DNA of 64,000 bases from Leguminivora glycinivorella (taxonomy: Eukaryota > Arthropoda > Insecta > Lepidoptera > Tortricidae). The notes under the pieces are model-generated. The model was not told where the DNA came from and searched no databases. It saw only the letters and a list, made by a program, of their open reading frames with translations. Within the stretch, counting starts at the first letter, position 1, and each line of letters starts with the position of its first letter. The position numbers and the translations under genes are program-made. The stretch is from positions 19,639,772 through 19,703,771 of the forward strand of contig NC_062987.1 in assembly GCF_023078275.1 (NCBI RefSeq). Direction: 5' to 3'. Shown here in pieces: positions 1 to 10,696 of this stretch.

Positions 1-294
1 CCCCAAGAATATTCCCCTGCGGCAACACTGGCGGCGCCCTCTGGGTGGAGCCATAGTAAGTATCTCAAAGTTGTCAAACTACGTGCCACGTAGACATTCC
101 ACGAGGCGCGAGAAACGCGCCAGTACTTAAAAGTGTAACACACAGTGAAGTGATCCACGTGCTATCCAGATATTGCAGAGACGACTAAAGCTAAGTATTT
201 ATTTATACTTGGTGGCTCACAGTGGTGTAATGGTATCTCTTACAATTGTTTCCATATCTAACTAAAGGCTATTACCTCGATTATCTTAGTAACA
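1..294. other. No gene recognised; start of window
   Basis: No convincing open frame or repeat boundary is seen. The sequence has moderate GC near its start and becomes AT-rich. It leads into the tandem repeat that begins near 295. Confidence 0.5.
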
Positions 295-830
295 GACAAG
301 GCGCACTAAAGGTGCCACTAGGTGCCGAGTTGTCTATCTAAATAGTAAGTATGGTACTCAATCCTGGAAGACTAGTTCTCCAGAGGCGCAGCAGACAAGG
401 CACGCTAAAGGTGCCGGTAAGTGACAGGTAGACACACTTAGAATAAGCATGCATGCTCAATCATGGTGAGACCGCGGCGTGCTCGGCTCAGCCCGGGGTC
501 GAGGTCGCCGGGGGTCGAGGGGCACGTCGGCGGCGTACCTGGCTCAGCCCGGGGGTCGAGGTCGCCGGGGGTCGAGAGGTACGTCGACGGCTCACTGTTC
601 TCAATCCTGGTAAGACTAGATCGCCAGAGGGTGAGGTGCAAGTCCACGGCGTGCTCGGCTCAGCCCGGGGGTCGAGGTCGCCGGGGGTCGAGGGGCACGT
701 CGGCGGCGTACCTGGCTCAGCCCGGAAAGACGAGGTCGCCGGGGGTCGAGAGGTACGCCGACGGCCCTCACTGTTATCAATCCTGGAAGACGAGTTCTCC
801 AGAAGAGTCGGTATGATAGGTACGAGGGTG
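295..830. repeat. GC-rich tandem repeat, unit about 172 bp with 60 bp subunits
   Basis: A GC-rich unit starting GCGTGCTCGGCTCAGCCCGG occurs near 477 and again near 649, a period of about 172 bases. Each unit holds two shorter copies built around GTCGAGGTCGCCGGGGGTCG. Degenerate flanking units with TCAATCCTGGAAGAC occur near 360, 600 and 778, and GACAAGGC...CTAAAGGTGCC occurs near 295 and 395. Open frames across it exist in several phases on both strands, as expected of stop-poor GC-rich repeats, so I do not call a protein. A donor-like GGTAAGT near 415 would allow a noncoding first exon, which is a guess. Confidence 0.75.
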
Positions 831-884
831 TTGACAGTTCAGCACGTCCTCACACCCGCCGAGCTCCAGACAGACGTGCCGTAG

Positions 885-1330
885 TGTGGCGGTACGTCTC
901 GACTATCCACTTGGGCGTGTAGGCGTCCGAGGAAGATGTATTTGGTGTACCCTGTCTGGTTGAATAAGATCAATCCTTAGTATGAGTAGTATGACGATGA
1001 TGTATGTTCTAAGGGACGGTTGTTAGGAGAATACCATATTCATGAGCACTTAAAACCCACAGATCACGGAGTGACAATCAGCCGCCGTAACATAAAAGCA
1101 AGCGAAGCAGATCAGAGGCTCACCTGGCCCCGAGAAGGTTGGGACAGCGTGAGCGTGGATGAGGAATCATCTATAGAAATGTCAGGTATGTATACCATGC
1201 ATTCTGTTTGGTGGTCAGTATATATATTGACCACACACACACAAATAAGTTGCCATCCTTCTCCTTTACGGACTCGTAAATGTACCGTAGGCGGCTAGGA
1301 GAGGGGTGGCGAAAACGTCCTCTCTGGAAA
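885..1330. other. No gene recognised
   Basis: This is mixed-composition DNA with a short CA run near 1233. A 92-codon open frame at 1020-1298 has no splice signals, homology or coding composition that I can support. Confidence 0.5.
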
Positions 1331-1570
1331 GCGGCTTGCTTGGCGCCTATTAGATTCTATCGAGTCATCTAGCGGTTAGCTTAGTAAAACAAACATACTA
1401 GAATGTTCGCGACTGGCCGCATTGCGCGCTTGGCGCCTAGATAGTCGCTTAGCGTGTATCAAAGTAAATAAACGTGTTGGTTTTTCGTGACGAGGCGCGA
1501 AGCAGTTTCGGAGAAATCAATGGCTGAAATTTTAATTGCAGCTGTGGCGCCTAGCGACCCACCTCGCAAA
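1331..1570. repeat. Dispersed TTGGCGCCTA motif, three copies
   Basis: The palindromic core TGGCGCCTA appears near 1339, 1430 and 1544, each followed by a variable TAG/GCGACC-like context. The spacing is irregular (about 90 and 115 bases). It may be a decayed repeat; no function is assigned. Confidence 0.35.
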
Positions 1571-1904
1571 TCATCTTCAGTGCGGCCACATTGTATCCTA
1601 TCAAGTATCCAGACTGCAAGCCACTAGGTTCTAGGCTCCAAGCCGCTTGTCAGTGCGGACGTAGCCTTATGAATAGTCGAATTGCTTAATCTGTTTGTTC
1701 CGCTTTCGATTTCAATTGTTGATAGGATAGCGGGATCTTCGTTACATAGAACTATTACTGGTATTACGTTATTCAGTAATTGGCTTTTTATGTTATTTTT
1801 AATATGGCTCTATTGATCAGCCAGTGTCATGTCGATTTGTGTCAGTAATTTACTTTCGTCTGATTTTTTTTAAATTATAAATGGGCTTACTCTTGGCCAC
1901 AGAC

Positions 1905-2466
1905 TAGGGATGTTACGAATATTTGCATTCGCATTCGCATATGCGAATGATTCGCATTCTTTTAAACATTTGCATTGACATTCGCATTCGCTTCAAACGA
2001 TGCGAATGTTTTGCGAATGCGAATGTGTGCAAGTCGCAGCTTGTTCCTCGCCCGCGCCGGCCGCTCCAATTGCTACTTGTCGACTGTCGACTCGCGCATG
2101 CGCAGTAGGCCTAGCACATGATGGCCGCGGGAGTATGTCGCCGCGAGATAGATGACACGTCTTTGTCTAATTGTATTAATGACATAAGGACAGGTAGTCT
2201 ATCTCGCGGCGACATACTCCCGCGGCCATCATGTGCTAGGCCTGCTGATAGGTCAAATTCGTACGGCGTGAAGTTCGTACTCAGCATTTTGACCAATAGT
2301 AAGCATTTTAAATTTTTTACCTAGCGGGTTGTTGGTGATTGCTTGGTTTTTATTTTGGTTTTTTATGAAATTCAGCGATATTCGCATTCGCACATTCGCA
2401 TTCTGAATATTCGCATTCGCATTCGCATTCGCGAATGTGACACATGCGACATTCGTGACATCCCTA
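1905..2466. mobile_element. hAT-type MITE, 562 bp
   Basis: The ends are TAGGGATGTTACGAAT and, reverse-complemented, TAGGGATGTCACGAAT. The flanks carry an identical 8-base duplication CCACAGAC at 1897-1904 and 2467-2474. An 8-base target and a TAGGGATG terminus are hAT hallmarks. The outer parts are built from GCATTC/GAATGC iterations. The centre holds a perfect 46-base inverted repeat (2107-2152 and 2198-2243) around a 45-base loop. No transposase is encoded, so it would be mobilised in trans. Confidence 0.85.
2107..2243. repeat. Perfect 46 bp inverted repeat inside the hAT MITE
   Basis: Bases 2107-2152 and 2198-2243 are exact reverse complements (checked base by base), separated by 45 bases. 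The arms contain GC-rich CGCGG motifs unlike the AT-rich flanks. It would form a stable hairpin in either strand. Confidence 0.9.
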
Positions 2467-2494
2467 CCACAGACTAGCCAAGGGCAAAGACGTG

Positions 2495-2747
2495 AATAGA
2501 TTTTAGTTGTCGTTACCTTATTAAGTTTAGCGTTAACACCTGATCTTTCTATATTGGTGTTGCCATCTCTATTTAAGTATCTTTGGTAGTTGAAGTTACT
2601 ATGCTGAAATATGGCTTTAAACGTTTTTAAATTTCTTCTATTTGTCTTTTCTATCTACATAAGTAAGCACCTTGCAATATCCACTACAGATACAAAAATT
2701 AAAGAACTGTATTTCACAGCATCAATAAAAAATTGTTTTGTTTCCAG
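2495..2747. other. AT-rich DNA upstream of candidate exon
   Basis: No repeat or gene is recognised. It ends in a pyrimidine-rich splice acceptor, AATTGTTTTGTTTCCAG, at 2731-2747. Confidence 0.5.
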
Positions 2748-2878
2748 TGAACTTTAGTTAGTAAATTTGACAAACCCAGTGATGAAGATGTGATAGTGAC
2801 CAGCACCGGACAAAGTGAGAGATCGAGAAAATGTGCAGCAAAGACCAGATTAACCATATACTCGGGAAGATCAATGTG
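2748..2878 (+). CDS. Candidate start-codon exon of an unidentified host gene
   Basis: The exon is bounded by a strong acceptor (TTGTTTTGTTTCCAG ending at 2747) and a consensus donor (GTG then GTAAGT at 2879). Upstream stops make the first part 5' untranslated. An ATG at 2831-2833 in good context (GAAAATGT) opens 16 codons, MCSKDQINHILGKINV, and the exon ends exactly on a codon boundary. The next supported + strand exon, at 49023, begins in the same phase, so the two could join across a very long intron. I do not recognise the protein. Alternatives are a chance splice-site pair or a noncoding transcript. Confidence 0.45.
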
Positions 2879-3400
2879 GTAAGTTTAATTTAGTTTAATA
2901 TTGATACTTCTAGGATTAAAGAAGAATAACTTTGGAGTTATATTTTTAATTACATTGTTTACGAAACTTTGTTACGCTAAAACTGTTATGTTTTATGTGA
3001 AGTGTAGTGTAGCTAACGACTCTTATAAAATAGAGGTAATATCTAACTGATAATGCCATTTTATTACACAAGCATATTTATTTGTATAAATTACCATTTA
3101 TATTAACTGTCAAAAATACAATAACTGATTTATGACGTATCATGTCACAGAATATTGATTAGCATAAAAACAAATGAAGTGCTCCATCAAACACGAGTAG
3201 CATTGAACTGGACAAAATGTAATTTGATTTGTAAACAAATGCTACTAATTGTTTAACTGAGCGAAGGCTAACAACCAAAGCCGAGGTTACAGGACGAGTT
3301 GAAACAAATGCTAGTAGATAATAAGATACCGAAGCGATTAAATAAGGAAATTATACGGCATTGACCTTTTCTTTCAAATTCGAAATTGCTTTTGTGGTGA
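2879..3400. other. AT-rich DNA, presumably intron
   Basis: No gene or repeat boundary is recognised between the candidate donor at 2879 and the repeat copy starting near 3401. Confidence 0.5.
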
Positions 3401-3620
3401 CGGGTAAACAATTTCATCACCCCTTTTCTTCCCTTGGGTGTTGTAGAAGACGACTGTAGATTCATGGTATTGGGAAGTTGTGGAGTGAGCGATGGCCTAG
3501 CAACCTATCATTGCAATATCACAATGTTATCTTTCAACCTCTTGATTGCTATGAGTGGAGCTTGAGCAGTTTTGAATAGTCATGTACTTTGTCTACCCCC
3601 TTTGGATATACAGGCGTGAG
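3401..3620 (+). repeat. Interspersed repeat D, copy 1
   Basis: The order GGGTAAACAATTTCATCACC, CTTGGGTGTTGTAGAAGACG, CAACCTATCATTGCAATATC and TACAGGCGTGAG matches the reverse complement of the better-preserved copy at 55838-56090. The shared text is diverged, so this is an old insertion. The family looks like a retroposon 3' region with a short tandem tail; its class is not established here. Confidence 0.6.
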
Positions 3621-3643
3621 TTGGACTACAAAATTCTACGCTC

Positions 3644-3899
3644 TAAAGCCTCCGCTACACATAAAGCGTTTTGATAGCGTAGCGTTAGCGGAGCGCAATG
3701 ATAGCGGTGCGCCGGCGGAACGCTGGCGTTCTGCTCGCAATCCGCGCGCATTCCGCTCGCAATCCGCGTTAGTTCCCGCCGGCGTCCGCTGGGCGCAACG
3801 CCAGCGTTCGTCCGGCGCACTGCTATCGTTGCGCTTCGCTGACGCTCCGCTACCGCTCCGCCTACGCTATCAAAACGCGCATGTGTGGCCGAGCTTTAA
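3644..3899. mobile_element. Foldback element 1 (PIF/Harbinger-like MITE), 256 bp
   Basis: Left TAAAGCCTCCGCTACACATA and right (reverse complement) TTAAAGCTCGGCCACACATG face each other, both followed by GCGTTTTGATAGCG. The interior is a GC-rich palindrome made of iterated GCGTTNGCGG / CGCTCCGC oligomers. A TAA-like target is seen at both ends. The terminal plan matches foldback elements at 25811, 31994 and 52377. Class assignment is inferred from the TAA/TTA target and from the 32 kb locus. Confidence 0.7.
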
Positions 3900-4324
3900 C
3901 TAAAGTGCGTTCAAAGATTAGTGAAAGTGCTTTGCGCCCTAGGGTAGAACAAAATCTGAAATTGGCGTTGACACTTGGGCCCTAAACATAGGGCAAAGAA
4001 CTTTTTATTATTACGCGGTCATTCCTCCCATTTCAGACATGTTGCAGATGTTTAGATTAGTTCACATTCTGCAGACGGTTGTTTCACAATGTTTGTTTAA
4101 AATTGTATTTTAAAAACCGTGAATAAATTTATAATGGCAAAATCGTCGATTACTAATTAAGCAACGGTAGCTAAAACTCTAAATACTGTTGCTAGATCAA
4201 TTATTAACAATGGATAAACAAATACGCAATGTTATTTGTGTTTGTGAGACAATGCAGAAACAGAAAATAAACTTTGGTAAATTGATCTGCAAGATGTATA
4301 ATTTGAAACTGCTCTAGTACCAGC
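3900..4324. other. No gene recognised
   Basis: AT-rich DNA with no supported coding region, RNA gene or repeat boundary. Confidence 0.5.
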
Positions 4325-4500
4325 AATTAAGGGGTTGAAAGAAAACGAAATAGTGATATTGCAGTAATAGCTTGTTAGCTCATCGCCCATACGACAATGG
4401 AACCCATGACACCCATGTATCACATACTTGGCACAGTCGGCACCAAAGGGAGCAAAAGATGGTAGTGTATTTCTTAACCCGTCACCGGTCACCAGTCACC
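4325..4500 (-). repeat. Interspersed repeat D, copy 2
   Basis: AAGGGGTTGAAAGAAAACGA, a CATTGCAGT-like block and ATTTCTTAACCCGTCACC occur in the same order as in the copy at 55838-56090. The copy lacks the tail end, and its 3' side ends in repeated GTCACC motifs. Confidence 0.6.
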
Positions 4501-5353
4501 ACACGGGCAAAATGCAAGCTGCGAGATAAGTACTTATAGGTTGCTGTGCTAATCATAGTTTAATATTGACAGATTAACAACCGTGACGATCTCAAGGCTC
4601 CAACGATGGTACATTAAATAATTAACTGTCGATTAAATCTTCGGCATCAAGGTGAAATTGTAAAGAGTAATCGATAGGAACATTGAACTGTTTAAAGATG
4701 TCAATAGCAGTGTAATTACGGACATGAAGTGAATACATTTTACATTTAACTTTTTGAAAAATTGGGACATCAATGCAATGTTTTACAACTTGTACAAGGC
4801 TTTGAATTGAAACTATCGTGATTATTGTGAAAAAAGAAAGCGTTCTCAACTGTATGACCTATTTACGGAATGTGCTTCGTAATTCTTTCTCTCAGTTATC
4901 TTTACATACTCGTCATCTAGAATCTTGTTCCAACTTCCAACTCTCATTCTCGATGACAGTTCACTTTCCACTTGAATGTAAACTAGTAGTTATTAATCCG
5001 CACCGGCGATATCTTCGTGTGAATGTAAGGCCATTAACACCGTCATCATTCATGATCAGCTGTGTTTCGGAATAATTCTGAGTTTCTACAAATTTTCAAT
5101 CGTCGTGTGCGGAGCTGTGTACAATTTCAGATGTAATTTTCATTTGCATAAGAAAATTTACACATTAAGACTAAGTACCTAAGTATAAAAATGTACTGTA
5201 CCAAGGCTACTGGTGTCATTTGTTCGCTGTATCACAACAATCGCTATGGGAAGTTGTGGGAGGCAGTCGCCAGCATTTCAGTCACTGGTTACATTGATCA
5301 TATGCTTCGCGATTTCTGTATAAAGAAATATGCGTGCTGGGACCGGGTCTCCC
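4501..5353. other. No gene recognised
   Basis: AT-rich DNA. Open frames of 75-88 codons on both strands show no motif, splice signals or coding bias. I see no repeat boundary. Confidence 0.5.
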
Positions 5354-5676
5354 TCGGAATCCCTAATAACGTTTGTTCGAAAATCACTTGGCCTAACTCA
5401 TTTGGCCGAATTATGAAATGCCTAACGCTCTTTTGGCCTAACGATCATTTGGCATAATTTAAATTTTGCCCCAAAAATGACATTACCCAGAACCGATTCG
5501 CTGTTAGAAAGGTAGGTTAGAACCGTAACCTCACACAAATCCGAATCGCTTCTAAAAAAGTGGGTTTAACGGCGTTAGGCGAAACAATATTAGGACATTT
5601 AAATTAGGCCAAATGATCATTATGCCAAAAAATATAAGGCAATGTAAAAATAGTTCAAAAAACTTTAGGGATTCCG
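5354..5676. repeat. Foldback repeat with TCGGAATCCCTAA ends
   Basis: The 13-base end at 5354-5366 is the reverse complement of 5664-5676. Inside, iterated TTTGGCCTAACGATCATTTG-type oligomers on the left (5388-5460) reappear inverted near 5600-5635. The structure fits a decayed MITE. No clear target duplication is seen. Confidence 0.6.
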
Positions 5677-6357
5677 ATATAGATCCGCTGGGAACCCATG
5701 GGCGTAGATGTTCAACGTCGTCTTCTGATTAATCATGTATTTTTAATGACTGTATTAAATTTAATTGACCTTTGATTATATCTCCCGTCTTCCTTTCACT
5801 GGTTACTATTTATTTAGTTTGCAATTTTGGCTCTTAGCGGTTCTTGCTTAACACAATTAATTGTAATTGTTACTGTAGGCGTTCCGTCAAATCTAAAGTA
5901 CAAACAATATCAAGTCTCATTCTCTTGTTGTAAGGTTTTAAGTTGCATAAATATTAGTAACAGTGTTTTGATGTGTGTGGCCGGATCAGGTGCTCGATCA
6001 AGTCCAATAGCTTTAGGCTTTGTCCAAAATGGTTTTGCATTTCTAATTTAATTACGTAAAATGCTAGCGGCTTTTCTGAATAGACCGCTTATTGGTGATT
6101 ACATCTTAATGTGTACAAAAAATACATCTTGTTACATTCGCACACATAACATTTGTATCGATTTTTTATGTTATTGTGCCAATTTTAAAGATCATCGGAG
6201 GATTACCGAATCAAGTCTTATTTTTGCTACTTGCTAGGCAAGAGTTGGTTGAATTATGGTCGCTTAAGAACAAATAAATTGCTAAGAACAGTAAGCTACA
6301 TTGGAATCTTTAAATCCGTTTACCAGTTGTATAAGTGTTCCTACTTATATTTATTAC
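5677..6357. other. No gene recognised
   Basis: AT-rich DNA with only short unsupported open frames. Confidence 0.5.
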
Positions 6358-6537
6358 TAGCTTTTGCCCGCGGCTTCGCTCACATTAGAAAGAGACAAAA
6401 ATTAGCCTATGTCACTCTCCATCCCTTCAACTATCTCCACTGAAAAAAATCACGTCAATTCGTCGCTCCGTTTTGCCGTGAAAGACGGTCAAACAAACAG
6501 ACACACACACTTTCCCATGTATAATATTAGTATAGAT
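6358..6537 (+). repeat. Short interspersed repeat A, copy 1
   Basis: The copy runs from CTAGCTTTTGCCCGCGGCTT through AGAAAGAGACAAAAATTAGC, CACTCTCCATCCCTTCAACT and GTGAAAGACGG to ATAATATTAGTATAGAT. Six copies occur in this window. The end motif is typical of abundant insect RTE-related short elements, so a retroposon origin is likely but is inferred. Confidence 0.75.
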
Positions 6538-8029
6538 AGTGTTACAACTGTATTATACAGTTTCGATAGTTAAGGTTTTTACCTTTATCTTAGGAAGCAA
6601 TTTGATATTAATCTTACCTATTTAGCCTTGCATACTTCCTTCGTAAATTTTACTTAAACATTTTTAATAAACAAATTAATTTGTGGTTCAAGTTACAATG
6701 ATTGATCGCGGTCTGTTATGTCATGCTCTACCTTTGCGGTTTTAACATGTTCTGCATTCTTGTCTGATCAGTGTCAGTTGCAACCCTCCCGTTCAAAATG
6801 CAACCTTACTTTTATTGTACTACAGTACATGGCTTCTTTTGACATCAGTGTGCATTCTCTCGGAACAGTAACCGCAAATGCTTTGACGTGTACGCGTAGG
6901 TAATTATACGGTGTTTTTATAATTACAGGGTGCATTATATCGTTTGGTGTCTTGTGTTTTAGTGTTTAGAGGTTATCTTGGATTTAGTTTACAAAAAGGA
7001 TTCTATTTCTATGTTTACTTCTTTTGCTTTTTATTTGTGATTTGTTATCTGTAACTTCACTGTTCATGATTTCACTCTTTAATACATATTTTTTCCACAC
7101 TCATTAAACGTTACGATATTACCATCGTCGTCTCGTTCTACCGATCTTATTTTCTTTACCGACATGTAACTTTCTTTAATTATGAATTAAGTATTTCACA
7201 ACTAAATCGAGCTGATCTTATTCTGCATGTTCTGCAATCTACAAAATTGGATAAATCCCTACAGTGCCCCCTAGCCATTTGTCATATTTAGTGCCACTAT
7301 GCTTACCGTTCGCCATTATGCTGATTGATGTTTACCGTACAAGCTTACATAACCCGCAGTCATTTCCAGTGCCATCTACAATAGGCAAGAATTACGCTTA
7401 ATGACACGCGGAGTCGTGCGGCGAATACTCTCGTTTGTTGCGTGTTCTTATGTTCTTACACAGATTCTGAACATCGCTCTTATAATCTGAACCGTTTAGT
7501 CTTCTTTAGTGTGGTTGTATACTTAGTCTTGAGCCTTTAAATCTTCTTTAGTTTGGTTGTGTAGTTCAACAATAGATCTGTTACATGGCTTCCGAATGGG
7601 GGTTGTGATTGCATTTACACAGCTGCCGAAATTAGATTTATGAGGATGAGGTGCAGAGAGATGTGTCGTTTCTGTTCTTGTATCGTTGTCTAGAAAGGTT
7701 ATTGACCTTTTTTGTTTAAGATCAGTACAGAACAACATTAGTTCGAAAAACAAACGTAAACTAAAATAATTGTTTCGCGCTAAAACGATTAACAGTGTTA
7801 TTCTGCCATTGAAATATGTAGAATGTCTTCCGTTGTTTTTAATTATTGTTGAATATGTAGGTATGTGTTTCAAGGAATGATAGATATGAATATAAATGTG
7901 TATGATATGAACATGAAGCACCTAAGAGTGCCAAGATTTGATTAATTTTAATATAGAAACTCTGAAGGAATTTAATTGTACGTTTGCGCCTGGTGGGGGT
8001 TTATCATTTCAGCTGCGAGTCGATTTATC
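6538..8029. other. No gene recognised
   Basis: AT-rich DNA. A 132-codon minus-strand open frame at 7523-7921 has no recognisable domain, low-complexity composition and no splice context, so I leave it uncalled. Confidence 0.5.
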
Positions 8030-8287
8030 AATCAATAATAAATAATGAATAAATATTATGGGACATTCTTACACAGATTGACTGAGTCCCACGGTAAGCA
8101 CAAGAAGGCTTGTGTTGCAGGTAACTGAGACAACGATATATATAATATACAAATTCTTATATATATAGAAAACATCCATGACTCAGGAACATCTGTGATC
8201 ATCACACAAATAAATGTCCTTACCGCGGGATTCGAACCCGGGACCGGGGCATAACAGGCAGGGTCACTACGCGCTAGGCTAGACCGG
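8030..8287 (-). mobile_element. tRNA-derived SINE B, copy 1
   Basis: Read on the minus strand, a tRNA-like head contains TAGCCTAGCGCGTAGTGA (box A region) and GGGTTCGAATCCC (box B) near 8221-8285. It is followed by an AT-rich body with GTTCCTGAGTCATGGATG and GGGACTCAGTCAATCTGTGT, ending in short ATTT/ATTA runs. Related body fragments occur at 27448, 27803, 44105 and 53738. This is the most complete copy. RNA polymerase III promotion is expected from the boxes. Confidence 0.8.
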
Positions 8288-9941
8288 AAAAACCAATACC
8301 AATAACTACCAATTTATACGATCAATATCTACCAATTTTATTAGTAAAATGACAGATCGCCTGAACCGCCTACGCCTTACAGATTTAGGACACTCGAACC
8401 ATTGAGGAATTCTTTACTAGAAAATAATGTATCATTGCAGGATTACTGGGCGTGACTGGAAACCATAAAGCACTTAATATCTAGGTTTCCGAGCCAATTG
8501 CGAGACGCCGTTTTACCGTCACTGGTTATGAAGTCCGTGATCGGATGATAGCAGCAGCTGTGGGATGGCTCGTTAGTTCCAGAGCACGACTGTTTTCATT
8601 ATCTTGCGATAATTCAATTTGAAGCTTAGTCGGAAATATGTCAAGACATGTCTGTAAGGCATTAAAAAGAACATATTTATTCTCAAAATGTTTTACCACT
8701 ACCAGCTTCATGTGCTAGGCGGCCTACTGCTTCCGTGTCCACTTCTTCCTAGAAAAGGGATTCCCGCTTTGGAACGGGAATGAGTATACACGGATTATGA
8801 GCATTTAAAGCCAATTGAAAGAGTTTTAGTAACGGCTTTGGTGAGCAACACCTTACGAAAGACCAAAACCCTCGAACGAGATACCGGGCTGATTGCTGAC
8901 CATTAAATCTGGCACCAGAATTTATAAGATATTGGTTTCTAATATGATGTTTTTATCAATATAACAAATGCATTAGATGTTAACATTATGGCGACGAAGT
9001 GATTTCCAAAATTGTTTAACCCCTGACTCCTCAAAGTTGTTTACCAATTTTTGACAGATACGAAGACAAAATAAACAATGGCGTTTCCACTAAAATGAGT
9101 CACCTCGTCGAAGTTATTATTTAACCGTCATATTATCAATAAAGACAATGCATTAAAGAAAATTGATACGCCTCATGAAGCAAATCGTGAATAAAATGGA
9201 GTCACCGACAGTCAGTGATTTATAAACATAAACAGTGATAAAGATCTGAAAGTACAATTTTAGTGTTGGTTTGCTTTTCCGCCAATGTAATAGTCAATTA
9301 GTGTCAACTCGTTTTACTATTTGCATATTTTGCATGCAATTGTTGTTAGACCTTTCTATAGTAAAATTGTCGTTTAATTTGAGCGGAATAGCGAAAACAT
9401 TGAAATGATGAATAAAATCGCTTACTGATGCAACGATTTCGATTGGATGCTGAACAGAAAAGGCTAATCTAGGAAAAGTTATGATATATTTTGAAAAGAA
9501 AGCAAATTCTAAATGCAAAATCAATAATTATGAAGCAAAAATATATGCTGTGGTGATACTGGGGACCCTAAATGAATATGTCAAGGGCAGGGAATAGTGA
9601 CAACGGGTCTCGGAAGTTAAAATTACCAAAAAAAAATGAGTTGTTCAATGTTCATATACACTTGAAAATACTAAAAACTTGAGCACAAATTAACGTCTAC
9701 CGCATTGAGCTAAAATTAGACCTCTTATTAAATAAGATTTTCGCTATTACAGTAGGTATATCTTCATTCGTAAAATGCATTAGATGTACAAGGCAGGCAC
9801 ATTACATATTGACACGGTACGGTTAACTAACATAGTCTTATTGCTAAGGTATAAAGTGTACAATTATGTGTTATATGGTAACTGGTAGGCGTTTTAAAGA
9901 ATGCCCCAATTAGCCAGTTACGTTAACCTTCGTCATGGATA
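8288..9941. other. No gene recognised
   Basis: AT-rich DNA with short open frames on both strands that lack motifs. No repeat boundary is supported. Confidence 0.5.
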
Positions 9942-10095
9942 GTTTTTTTTTTTTTTTTTTTTATTATTATAAATGGGCTTACTCTTGACCACAGACTAGC
10001 CAAAGGCAAAGACGTGGCCTACGATGGAGTGAGCTCGCCCAGAAGATGCCTGTTCACTCTTGATTTGAAGGTTGCCGGGTTATATGAGCTATATT
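9942..10095 (+). repeat. Interspersed repeat E, copy 2
   Basis: An uninterrupted run of T is followed by AAATGGGCTTACTCTTGACC, then ACTAGCCAAAGGCAAAGACG and TGGAGTGAGCTCGCCCAG. It is the intact form of the copy split at 1863-2494. Confidence 0.7.
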
Positions 10096-10137
10096 ATTGT
10101 AATATTTCCACTTAGGTGCTTCGAGTTTTGGTTATAC

Positions 10138-10362
10138 CACAGAATATATAATAGTACAAGTACAGAAGGCTCACTCCTTTGATGTTCACACAACGCCGCC
10201 ATTCTAAATTCTTACCTACATTAACAAACGGACCGCACGCGTGCAGACGACATTGAATTCTATTGCGCCGCGCGAAGGTCGTCGCCAGTGAATGGGCCGC
10301 GAACTCGCGGCCGCCGGCATGTACTTGTAGCGCGGTGAAAGGATCGCGGAGTGAGCCGCCCC
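10138..10362. mobile_element. 225 bp element with 9 bp target duplication
   Basis: The sequence is bounded by identical TGGTTATAC at 10129-10137 and 10363-10371. Inside, GGCTCACTCC near the left end faces GGAGTGAGCC near the right end as subterminal inverted repeats. The core is GC-rich (GCGCCGCGCG, CGCGGCCGCC) in AT-rich surroundings. It encodes nothing. A 9-base duplication is compatible with hAT, Mutator-like or retroposed insertion; the class is unresolved. Confidence 0.65.
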
Positions 10363-10371
10363 TGGTTATAC

Positions 10372-10696
10372 GGGCTGTGTTTAAAAGTTTACGATGATAG
10401 TAATGTTAGGACAACATATTATTATCGTTGAATGAAATGTCAGCGAATTTTGGCCGCTGCAAAGAAATTTGTTTTAATCTTGAAAGCTTTTCTTGCTTTT
10501 TTGTGTAGCCAATTATCCTTAATAAGAATTACACGTTTCAATGTTTTCATTGTCGTAAGTCCTGGCGTACTTTTACATGTATCCGAGTTATGAACTCTTA
10601 TATAAAGAAAATATTTTTTTAAATGACCAACTTCGCCACAGAGGTCTACTGGATGTTATGCGAATTATTCCATGCCTTTCCTCAATTCCAATTAAA
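10372..10696. other. No gene recognised
   Basis: AT-rich DNA between two repeats, with no supported feature. Confidence 0.5.

Larger units (their letters stand above)
1863..2494 (+). repeat. Interspersed repeat E, copy 1, split by a hAT MITE
   Basis: The T-rich lead followed by AAATGGGCTTACTCTTGGCC, then CACAGACTAGCCAAGGGCAAAGACGTG, matches the sequence at 9942-10095. In this copy the two halves are separated by the insertion at 1905-2466, and the 8-base target is present on both sides. I cannot name the parent family. The poly-T lead suggests a retroposed tail in minus orientation. Confidence 0.7.

Noticed and set aside
438..884. Overlapping open frames up to 143 codons on both strands
   Set aside because: They lie within GC-rich tandem repeats that lack stop codons in several frames; the predicted proteins are repetitive and have no splice or motif support.
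7523..7921. Minus-strand 132-codon frame as a gene
   Set aside because: Low-complexity His/Ile/Tyr-rich start, no domain, no splice context, no codon bias distinct from the AT-rich surroundings.
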